Positions 43,709-50,483 of a stretch of DNA of 64,000 bases are shown here, in pieces. The stretch's first letter is position 1; every line of letters starts with the position of its first letter. Origin of the DNA: Streptomyces sp. TP-A0356 (GTDB lineage Bacteria > Actinomycetota > Actinomycetes > Streptomycetales > Streptomycetaceae); the NCBI RefSeq assembly GCF_001417775.1, contig NZ_BBZJ01000020.1, positions 62,001 to 126,000 of the forward strand, written 5' to 3'. The position numbers were made by a program, and so were the translations under genes. The notes beneath the pieces are model-generated. The model had not been told where the DNA came from and searched no databases. It saw only the letters and a list, made by a program, of their open reading frames with translations.

Positions 43709-44350
43709 CTACGCCGTCCGCCCGAGCCGCTCGTACTGCCGCTCCAGCCCGTCCAGCAGTGCGGTCAGCCCGGTCTCGAAGGCCCGTTCGTCGATCTTCT
43801 CCTGCTGTTCGGCGAGGCGGTGGGCCTGGCCGAGGTGGGGGTAGTCGGCCGGGTCGTAGGCCGTCTCGTCGTCGACGAAGCCGCGCGCGAACGAGCCGAG
43901 CGCGGAGCCCATGACGAAGTAGCGCATCAGCGCGCCGATGGACGTCGCCTGGGCGGGCGGCCAGCCCGCGTCGACCATCGCGCCGTACACGGCGTCCGCG
44001 AGGCGCAGCGCGGCCGGGCGGCGGCCGGGGCCGCGGGCCAGGACCGGCACGATGTTCGGGTGGTCGCGCAGCGCGGCCCGGTAGGAGACCGCCCAGTCGT
44101 GCAGTGCCGTCCGCCAGTCCCGGCCGTCCTCGAACATCGACAGGTCGACCTGCGCGCTGACCGAGTCCGCCACCGCCTCGAGGATCTGGTCCTTCGTACG
44201 GAAGTGGTTGTAGAGGGACGGGCCGCTGACCCCGAGTTCGGCGGCGAGCCGACGGGTGGAGACGGCAGCGAGACCCTCCGTGTCCACCAGCGCCCGCGCG
44301 GTGTCGACGATACGGGCGGTGCTGAGGAGGGGCTTGCGCGGTCGGGCCAT
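43709..44350 (-). CDS. TetR-family regulator of the ALDH/ADH and ACAD genes
   Basis: About 213 residues: MARPRKPLLS, helix-turn-helix LVDTEGLAAVSTRRLAAELGVSGPSLYNHFRTKDQILEAV, and a TetR C-terminal domain. An ATG three codons upstream is also possible; neither has a strong ribosome site. It lies between the alcohol dehydrogenase gene (convergent, 26-bp gap) and the acyl-CoA dehydrogenase gene (divergent), with an operator in the divergent gap that recurs before the ALDH gene. Confidence 0.87.
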   Translation of the reverse strand: MARPRKPLLSTARIVDTARALVDTEGLAAVSTRRLAAELGVSGPSLYNHFRTKDQILEAVADSVSAQVDLSMFEDGRDWRTALHDWAVSYRAALRDHPNIVPVLARGPGRRPAALRLADAVYGAMVDAGWPPAQATSIGALMRYFVMGSALGSFARGFVDDETAYDPADYPHLGQAHRLAEQQEKIDERAFETGLTALLDGLERQYERLGRTA

Positions 44351-44374
44351 GGCGCACATAGTAGGGCTGCGCTG

Positions 44375-44397
44375 TTAAACTAGCAGTGCTAATTTAA
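44375..44397. promoter_or_regulatory. Palindromic operator in the tetR/ACAD divergent promoter
   Basis: An 11-bp inverted repeat around a single central G with one arm mismatch (TTAAACTAGCA on the left). Its core matches the site before the ALDH gene. It lies 16-25 bp from the tetR start and 40 bp from the ACAD start. Confidence 0.8.
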
Positions 44398-44436
44398 ATG
44401 TGCGGCTTTCAAAGACCTTCCCTGGGGTGACGCGTC

Positions 44437-45588
44437 GTGAATCTGGAGCTCAGTGACGAGCAGGGCGCGGTCCGGCAGCTGGCCGAGGACTTCGTGGCCC
44501 GTGAGATCGCCCCGAACGCCGTCGAGTGGGACCGGGCCGAGGAGGTCGACCGGTCGATCGTCAGGAAGCTGGGCGAGGTCGGGTTCCTCGGGCTCACCAT
44601 CGACGAGGAGTTCGGCGGTTCGGGCGGCGACCATCTCGCGTACTGCCTGGTGACCGAGGAGCTGGGCCGGGGTGACTCGTCCGTGCGCGGGATCGTGTCC
44701 GTCTCGCTCGGCCTCGTCGCCAAGAGCGTCGCCGCCTGGGGGAGCGAGGAGCAGAAGCGGCGGTGGTTGCCCGGGCTCACCTCGGGTGAGCTGGTCGGGT
44801 GCTTCGGGCTCACCGAGCCGGGCACCGGCTCGGACGCCGGCAACCTCGCCACGAAGGCCGTCCGTGACGGTGACGACTTCGTGATCAACGGCACCAAGAT
44901 GTTCATCACCAACGGCACCTGGGCCGACGTCGTCCTCCTGTTCGCCCGCTCCACGGACGCCCCCGGCCACCAGGGCGTCTCCGCCTTCCTGGTACCGGCC
45001 GACACGCCCGGACTGAGCCGCCGTCCCGTCCACGGCAAGCTCGGCCTGCGCGGCCAGGCGACCGCCGAGCTGGTCCTGGAGGACGTCCGCGTGCCCGCCT
45101 CCGCGATGCTGGCGCCCGAGGGCAAGGGCTTCTCCGTCGCGATGTCCGCTCTCGCGAAGGGGCGCATGTCGGTCGCGGCGGGCTGCGTCGGCATAGCCAG
45201 GGCCGCCCTGGACGCGGCCGTGCGGTACGCGGGTGAGCGGGAGCAGTTCGGGAAGACCATCGCCCACCACCAGCTCGTCCAGGAACTCATCAGCGACATC
45301 GCCGTCGACGTGGACGCGGCGCGGCTGCTGACCTGGCGGGTCGCGGATCTGGTCGACCGCGGTCTGCCCTTCGCCGTCGAGTCCTCCAAGGCCAAGCTCT
45401 TCGCCTCCGAGGCGGCCGTGCGCGCCGCGAACAACGCCCTGCAGGTCTTCGGCGGCTACGGCTACATCGACGAGTACCCGGCGGGCAAACTCCTGCGCGA
45501 CGCCCGGGTCATGACCCTCTACGAGGGCACGAGCCAGATCCAGAAGCTGCTCATCGGCCGCGCCCTGACCGGGGTTTCGGCGTTCTGA
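44437..45588 (+). CDS. Acyl-CoA dehydrogenase (short/branched-chain type)
   Basis: A 383-residue flavoenzyme of usual length: FGLTEPGTGSDAGN (FAD and substrate segment), FITNGTWADVVLLFA, YAGEREQFGKTIAHHQLVQ, and LYEGTSQIQ with the catalytic Glu. It introduces a 2,3-double bond into an acyl-CoA. GTG start. Controlled by the neighbouring TetR, together with the ALDH-ADH operon, so the three enzymes probably act on one carbon source. Confidence 0.93.
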   Translation: MNLELSDEQGAVRQLAEDFVAREIAPNAVEWDRAEEVDRSIVRKLGEVGFLGLTIDEEFGGSGGDHLAYCLVTEELGRGDSSVRGIVSVSLGLVAKSVAAWGSEEQKRRWLPGLTSGELVGCFGLTEPGTGSDAGNLATKAVRDGDDFVINGTKMFITNGTWADVVLLFARSTDAPGHQGVSAFLVPADTPGLSRRPVHGKLGLRGQATAELVLEDVRVPASAMLAPEGKGFSVAMSALAKGRMSVAAGCVGIARAALDAAVRYAGEREQFGKTIAHHQLVQELISDIAVDVDAARLLTWRVADLVDRGLPFAVESSKAKLFASEAAVRAANNALQVFGGYGYIDEYPAGKLLRDARVMTLYEGTSQIQKLLIGRALTGVSAF

Positions 45589-45718
45589 GTACGCCCGTGA
45601 GCACGCGCGCGGATGCGGCGGCGGCCTTTCGCGGCCGACCCGGCCCGTATGAGTGAGACTCGGGCCGGACGGCAGAGCACGGCCGGGAGCCGGGAGCCGG
45701 GAGCCGCGAGCGCGTGCG

Positions 45719-45734
45719 CTAAGCGCCCGCTCAC
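45719..45734. promoter_or_regulatory. Degenerate CTAAGC...GCTCAC site upstream of a tetR gene
   Basis: CTAAGCGCCCGCTCAC shares the left arm and spacing of the perfect palindrome between maoC and soxR (CTAAGCAACTGCTTAG). It is 45 bp before the TetR start and fits autoregulation. The right arm is weak. Confidence 0.4.
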
Positions 45735-45778
45735 CTTCGGGGGTATGGTGTTCGTCCTGCCAGTGGAAGGGGCGAGCG

Positions 45779-46438
45779 ATGAGTACGGCGGAGGAGACGG
45801 CCGGCGGCGAGATGCAGCCGTGGGGCGAGGTCACCCCTGACGCGGCCCGGCGGCTGCTGGTCGCCGCCGTCGAGGCCTTCGCCGAGCGTGGCTACCACGC
45901 CACGACGACACGCGACATCGCCGGCCGCGCCGGCATGAGCCCGGCCGCGCTCTACATCCACTACAAGACCAAGGAGGAGCTGCTCCACCGCATCAGCAGG
46001 ATCGGGCACGAGAAGGCGCTGCAGATCCTGCGCACCGCGGCGCGGGGCGAGGGCACGGCCGCCGAGCGGCTCGCCGACGCCGTGCGCTCCTTCGTCCGCT
46101 GGCACGCGGCGCAGCACACGGTCGCCCGGGTCGTGCAGTACGAACTGGACGCGCTCGGACCCGACTCGCGCGCGGAGATCGTCGCCCTGCGCCGTCAGGT
46201 CGACGCCGAGACGCGCGGGATCATCGAGGACGGCGTGGCGGCGGGCGAGTTCGACGTTCCCGACGTGCGTGGCACCACCCTCGCCGTGCTCTCGCTCTGC
46301 ATCGACGTGGCCCGCTGGTTCAAGGTGGACGGCCCCCGCACCCCCGACGAGGTCGGCGCGCTCTACGCCGACCTCGTGCTGCGGATGGTGGGCGCGGGGA
46401 AGCAGCCGCGCCGGGGCCGCTCAGAAGTGGGGGAGTAG
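45779..46438 (+). CDS. TetR-family regulator, probably of the adjacent maoC-like gene
   Basis: A 219-residue protein: helix-turn-helix LLVAAVEAFAERGYHATTTRDIAGRAGMSPAALYIHYKTKEELLHRI and a conserved TetR C-terminal domain (AVRSFVRWHAAQHTVARVVQYELDAL). GGAAGGGG precedes the ATG. It converges with the MaoC gene, whose promoter holds a perfect 16-bp palindrome. A 32-bp tandem repeat forms its last codons and stop. Confidence 0.88.
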   Translation: MSTAEETAGGEMQPWGEVTPDAARRLLVAAVEAFAERGYHATTTRDIAGRAGMSPAALYIHYKTKEELLHRISRIGHEKALQILRTAARGEGTAAERLADAVRSFVRWHAAQHTVARVVQYELDALGPDSRAEIVALRRQVDAETRGIIEDGVAAGEFDVPDVRGTTLAVLSLCIDVARWFKVDGPRTPDEVGALYADLVLRMVGAGKQPRRGRSEVGE

Positions 46439-46492
46439 CCGCGCCGGGCCGCCCAGAGGTGGGGGAGTAGCCGCGCCGGGCGGCTCAGAGGT
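46401..46492. repeat. About three tandem copies of a 32-bp unit at a convergent gene end
   Basis: The unit AGTAGCCGCGCCGGGC... repeats about three times with period 32-33, covering the last codons and stop of tetR and the last codons of the MaoC gene. Two copies carry GAGTAG, the first being the actual stop. Confidence 0.75.
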
Positions 46493-46946
46493 AGTAGCGC
46501 GACACCGACTCGGCCACGCACACCGGCTTGTCGCCGCCCTCGCGCTCCACGACGAAGGCGACGGTCACCTGCACCCCGCCCTGCACGTCCTCGACGCCGC
46601 TGATCGTCGCGGTCGCGCGCAGCCGGGAGCCGACCGGGACCGGGGCGGGGAAGCGCACCTTGTTCGTCCCGTAGTTGACGCCCATCTTCACGCCCTCGAC
46701 CCTGATCAGCTGCGGTCCGAACAGCGGAAGCAGCGACAGCGTGAGGTAGCCGTGCGCGATGGTCGTGCCGAAGGGTCCGGCGGCGGCCTTCTCCGGGTCC
46801 ACATGGATCCACTGGTGATCGCCCGTGGCGTCCGCGAACAGGTCGATCCGCTTCTGGTCGATCTCCACCCAGTCGCTGTACCCCAGCTGCTCGCCCACCG
46901 CCGCCTTCAGCTCGTCGGCGGACGTGAAGGTCCTCGGCTCTGCCAT
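46485..46946 (-). CDS. MaoC-like (R)-hydratase
   Basis: A 153-residue hot-dog-fold protein with FADATGDHQWIHVDPEKAAAGPFGTTIAHGYLTLSLL, the hydratase 2 motif with catalytic Asp and His. It hydrates trans-2-enoyl-CoA to (R)-3-hydroxyacyl-CoA. The start MAEPRTF is chosen because a longer reading passes through the promoter palindrome. It diverges from soxR and converges on tetR. Confidence 0.9.
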   Translation of the reverse strand: MAEPRTFTSADELKAAVGEQLGYSDWVEIDQKRIDLFADATGDHQWIHVDPEKAAAGPFGTTIAHGYLTLSLLPLFGPQLIRVEGVKMGVNYGTNKVRFPAPVPVGSRLRATATISGVEDVQGGVQVTVAFVVEREGGDKPVCVAESVSRYYL

Positions 46947-46980
46947 GTTCCCGGCCTCTCGCGTCACGAAGTCACCAACC

Positions 46981-46996
46981 CTAAGCAACTGCTTAG
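46981..46996. promoter_or_regulatory. Perfect palindrome CTAAGCA-AC-TGCTTAG
   Basis: Seven-bp arms with a 2-bp centre, 35 bp upstream of the MaoC start. It has the size and shape of a TetR operator and a degenerate copy stands before the neighbouring tetR gene. Confidence 0.75.
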
Positions 46997-47061
46997 CATG
47001 GTCGGGTCGGGGAGCCATGTCAACGGACCGGGCGTGCGGCGTCGTGGGTAGGCTCCGAGGG

Positions 47062-47571
47062 GTGCCCCAGATTCCCGAGAAGATCCACGAGCTGACCGTC
47101 GGCCAGTTGTCCGCCCGCAGCGGCGCCGCGGTCTCCGCCCTGCACTTCTACGAGTCCAAGGGCCTGATCAGCAGCCGCCGCACATCGGGCAACCAGCGCC
47201 GCTACCAGCGTGACGCGCTGCGCCGGGTCGCCTTCGTGCGCGCCGCGCAGCGCGTCGGCATCCCGCTGGCCACCATCCGTGAAGCCCTCGCCGAACTCCC
47301 CGAGGAGCGCACCCCGACCCGGGAGGACTGGGCCCGGCTCTCCGAGGCGTGGCGCTCCGAACTCGACGAGCGCATCAGGCAGCTGAGCCGTCTGCGCGAC
47401 CACCTCACGGACTGCATCGGCTGCGGCTGCCTCTCCCTGAAGACCTGCGTCCTGTCCAACCCGGACGACGTCGTCGGGGAGCGGCAGGCGGGCTCGCGGC
47501 TGATGGTGGAGCGGGGCGGGGACCGCCGGAAGCGGACCCGGACGCCCGAGGGGCCCGAGAACCGCTGTTGA
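47062..47571 (+). CDS. soxR: Redox-sensing MerR-family regulator SoxR
   Basis: A 169-residue protein: MerR helix-turn-helix (LTVGQLSARSGAAVSALHFYESKGLISSRRTSGNQRRYQRDALRRVAFVRAAQRVG), a coiled-coil dimer helix, and the 2Fe-2S motif Cys118-x2-Cys121-x-Cys123-x5-Cys129 (CIGCGCLSLKTC). Streptomyces SoxR senses redox-active secondary metabolites. GTG start with GAGG upstream. No SoxR box was recognised in the window; in S. coelicolor targets are elsewhere. Confidence 0.95.
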   Translation: MPQIPEKIHELTVGQLSARSGAAVSALHFYESKGLISSRRTSGNQRRYQRDALRRVAFVRAAQRVGIPLATIREALAELPEERTPTREDWARLSEAWRSELDERIRQLSRLRDHLTDCIGCGCLSLKTCVLSNPDDVVGERQAGSRLMVERGGDRRKRTRTPEGPENRC

Positions 47572-47650
47572 GCAGGCCGCACCTGGCGGGCGCGGGCGCG
47601 CGGCGCCGGCGCCCGCCCAACCGCGCCCCCGGGCCCCTCTCATCCCCGGC

Positions 47651-48718
47651 TCACTCGTACTCCGTGCCGCCCTTGCGCGTCAGATAGGCCGGGCTCACCG
47701 CCTTGGCGATCGCCCTGCCCCCGGTCACCGGGCTGTAGCGCTCGGCGACCGGCCGGATCACCACACCCTCGCGCAGATGCAGCTCACGCCCGGACACGGT
47801 CTCCCGTCCCGAGGCGACCTCCAGCACGCGCCCGATGTCGAAGGGCCCCTCGTACAGCCGTGGCACCAGCGGCAGTTCCCCGGCGAGCGCCTCCGCGGCG
47901 TCCAGCCAGCGCACCGCCCCGTCGATCTCCGCGGACACGTCGAAGACGGCGTACCCCAGGGTGTCGCGCCGGCCGTCGGCGCCGTACGTCAGATCCTGGA
48001 CGCCCGCGCCGTACACCTCGGCGAAGATGCCCACCCGGCGCGCGCCGAGCCGCTCGGCGAGCCGGGCCGCTGCCTCGGGAGCGCCGTGGCCGCGTACCGC
48101 CCGCCAGTAGAGGTTGCGTGGATCCTCCTCGAGCGCCAGGGACCTGGCCCCGAAGCCCTTCGAGGAGACGAGCACGCGGTCCTCGTCCGCCACGTAGGTC
48201 AGCAGGCACGCCGAGCCGTGCAGCTTCTCCGTCAGGACGACGGGCTCGCCCGGCTCGAAGACGTCCGGGTAGCGCTGGATGTTCTCGATGTCGACCCACG
48301 GCAGCAGCTCCGGCGCGGACTCCACCTCGCCGCTCATGGTGGGTGGGATCGGCGGCACCCACTTGGTGATGCCGAGTACCTCCGCGAAGTCGGTCCCGTC
48401 CGCCGCGGCCTGCGCGAGGTCGACGCCCGCCAGCACCCTGGGGCGGCACACGATGCCCTGCGACAGCTCGCCCCGCAGCCGCACCGCCTTGACCCGGTCG
48501 GACCTGCCGCCCGCCAGCCGACCGGTCAGCCCCAGCTCCTCGATCAGCCCGGTCGGCAGTACGGACTGCTCGGGGATGTAGACGGCGGTGTCACCGGAGC
48601 GGTACTGGCCCTTGGCGACGACGGCTCGATACAGGCCCACCTGGGCCAGTTCGAGCGCGTCGGCGTTCGGATGCTCGTGGACGGTCAGCACTTCGGCGGT
48701 GACGCGCAGCGTCGACAT
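47651..48718 (-). CDS. ATP-dependent RNA ligase (Rnl5/DraRnl type)
   Basis: A 355-residue protein: N-terminal OB-like domain (1-120), then a nucleotidyltransferase domain with EKLHGSA (Lys165, adenylation), FGARSLALEEDP, GIFAEVYGAGVQDLTYG (motif III), and C-terminal EGVVIRP and AIAKAVSP (motifs IV and V). The N-terminal extension is that of the Deinococcus DRB0094 family, which seals nicks with a 3'-OH RNA end. It probably acts in RNA repair. No partner (kinase, phosphatase, Hen1) is adjacent. Confidence 0.88.
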   Translation of the reverse strand: MSTLRVTAEVLTVHEHPNADALELAQVGLYRAVVAKGQYRSGDTAVYIPEQSVLPTGLIEELGLTGRLAGGRSDRVKAVRLRGELSQGIVCRPRVLAGVDLAQAAADGTDFAEVLGITKWVPPIPPTMSGEVESAPELLPWVDIENIQRYPDVFEPGEPVVLTEKLHGSACLLTYVADEDRVLVSSKGFGARSLALEEDPRNLYWRAVRGHGAPEAAARLAERLGARRVGIFAEVYGAGVQDLTYGADGRRDTLGYAVFDVSAEIDGAVRWLDAAEALAGELPLVPRLYEGPFDIGRVLEVASGRETVSGRELHLREGVVIRPVAERYSPVTGGRAIAKAVSPAYLTRKGGTEYE

Positions 48719-48853
48719 CGGGACTCCTCGGGTTCCTCAGCTGTGTTTCATCGCCCCCAACTGTCCTTGGGGCAAAGGGCTGGAGCCACCGGATTTGCGA
48801 CTGGTAGCGTCGCTGCCTCCGACCGGCGGCCGGGCCGAAGTCCGCGCGCTCCC

Positions 48854-49636
48854 TCACGAGCCGTGCTGGAACCGTCTGTACTGAGCCAGTCCCTCGGTCA
48901 CCAACTGGGCGTTCGAAACCGCCCAGTGGCCGTCGGGAAGGACCAGGGTGTCCCCCAGGCCGACGCGGGTCGCGAGACCGAGGCGTCCGGCCAGGCGCAG
49001 CACCGGCCAGGCGCCGCCCTCCTCGCCGTGCAGGAGTACCGGGCGGCCGGGGTGGCCGTGCGGGCGGCCGAGGGCGCACAGCAGGGCGTGCGCGGTCTGT
49101 TCGGCCGTGTGCGCGGCGGGGTCCGTCACCTCCGCGAGCAGCCGCAGCACCGTGCCCCGCAGCGGGGACACCGCGAACCGTGCGGCGCCGTCCGTGCCGG
49201 AACGGATGCCCGCCTCCACCCCGATCCCGCGGTCCAGCAGCGCCGCCGCGACCTCCTCCGCGCCCGGCTCGTGCCAGTCGACCGAGGCGTGGTCGGGCAG
49301 CACGGTCCATGAGCGGATGCGTGACACGCGGGCCGCCGGGTCCGGCTCCGCCCGGGCAGCCGTGGTCACACCGACGGGGACGCTGACGCGCGCCCGTATC
49401 TCCCGCAGCACCGCCGCGACCGCCCGTGCGGACAACGTGTCCTGTCCGCACGGTGTCTTGGGATGGACATGTACCTCCGTCGCGCCCGCCGCCACGGCGG
49501 CCGCCGCCGATTGCGCCATCGCGCCCGGCGACATCGGCACCACCGCGCTGTCGGCCGGTGAACGGGCGCCGTTCAGACACACCTGGACCATGTCATCGAT
49601 GGTGCCGGACTCCACCGACAGTTGGGGGTGCGGCAT
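48854..49636 (-). CDS. BKACE-family (DUF849) beta-keto acid cleavage enzyme
   Basis: About 245-260 residues: VCLNGARSP at the start, ATEVHVHPKTPCGQDTL (metal His pair on strand 2), VSVPVGVTT, VEAGIRSGTD and RVGLGDTLVLPDG. BKACE proteins condense a beta-keto acid with acetyl-CoA and split it. It is slightly shorter than the usual 270-300. The true start may be the Met of MVQVCLNG 15 codons in. It is transcribed toward the RNA ligase gene. Confidence 0.8.
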   Translation of the reverse strand: MPHPQLSVESGTIDDMVQVCLNGARSPADSAVVPMSPGAMAQSAAAAVAAGATEVHVHPKTPCGQDTLSARAVAAVLREIRARVSVPVGVTTAARAEPDPAARVSRIRSWTVLPDHASVDWHEPGAEEVAAALLDRGIGVEAGIRSGTDGAARFAVSPLRGTVLRLLAEVTDPAAHTAEQTAHALLCALGRPHGHPGRPVLLHGEEGGAWPVLRLAGRLGLATRVGLGDTLVLPDGHWAVSNAQLVTEGLAQYRRFQHGS

Positions 49637-49657
49637 CCCCGGCGCACCCCCGTGCCC

Positions 49658-50260
49658 TCAGGCCGACACCAGCAGCCGTGCCCGCCTGGCCTCCCCCAAG
49701 GCCTCGGGCGTCAGTACGGGCCGCGGCACCACGATCCCGCAGTCCGTGCAGACCGGGCCCGACGAGGGCTCGTGAGCCAGGTCGTACTTCCAGATGAGGT
49801 GCTCACCGGCGCACACCGGGCACGTCGAGCCCGGCTCGCGCTCCAGCGCGGCGATGAGCCGGCGCAGCACCTCCGCCAACGGTCCACGAGGGTGGACACG
49901 AGGGTCGTCGCACCAGGCGACCCCGAATCCGCCCCAGGTCAGCCGGTGCCAGTCGTCCACACTGCCCGGCCTGCGCAGTCCGTCGTGCTTCTCCTTCTTG
50001 CGGCGCTGCGTGAACTCGGCCTCGTAGCCGAGCCAGACGGAGCGGGCCTCCTCCAGCTCCTCCAGTGCGGCCACGAGCCGCGCCGGATCGGGGGATCGGT
50101 CCTCGGGGCCGAACCCGGCCCGTGAGCACAGATGGTCCCAGGTCGCCCGATGCCCGTAGGGGGCGAACTTCTCAAGGCACTTGCGCAGCGAGTAGCGCCG
50201 CAGCGCCAGGTCGCACCTGGGGTCGCGCACCTGTCTCGCCAGACTCCGGAAACCGGCCAT
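49658..50260 (-). CDS. Conserved hypothetical protein with C-terminal zinc ribbon
   Basis: A 200-residue protein beginning MAGFRSLARQVRDPRCDLALRRYSLRKCLEKFAPYG. The C-terminal third holds two CxxC pairs (CPVC and CTDCG), a likely zinc ribbon. The middle has a charged helix (ALEELEEARSVWLGYEAEFTQRRKKEK). No family function known to me. Same strand and only 21 bp from the BKACE-like gene, so likely cotranscribed. Confidence 0.7.
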   Translation of the reverse strand: MAGFRSLARQVRDPRCDLALRRYSLRKCLEKFAPYGHRATWDHLCSRAGFGPEDRSPDPARLVAALEELEEARSVWLGYEAEFTQRRKKEKHDGLRRPGSVDDWHRLTWGGFGVAWCDDPRVHPRGPLAEVLRRLIAALEREPGSTCPVCAGEHLIWKYDLAHEPSSGPVCTDCGIVVPRPVLTPEALGEARRARLLVSA

Positions 50261-50483
50261 CGCCCTGCACCTCCGTCACACCTGCACCTGTACTTCGGTC
50301 ACTTCGGCGTCGTCGTACGGACGTCGCCGAATAGACGTATCGACACGCGATTCGGCTCCATCTGTTTTCCGCTGACCTCCACAAGCCGCTGCCTAACGGT
50401 TGAAAACTGACGCATGTTCAATTTCAATCGCAGGGATACCGGCGGTAACGCCTGTCTGCCCCCATCCGTCGGGAGGAGCTGCC

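Noticed and set aside
48755..48772. CCCCAA/TTGGGG hairpin downstream of the BKACE-like gene
   Set aside because: Six-bp stem only; too weak to call a terminator in DNA of this composition.
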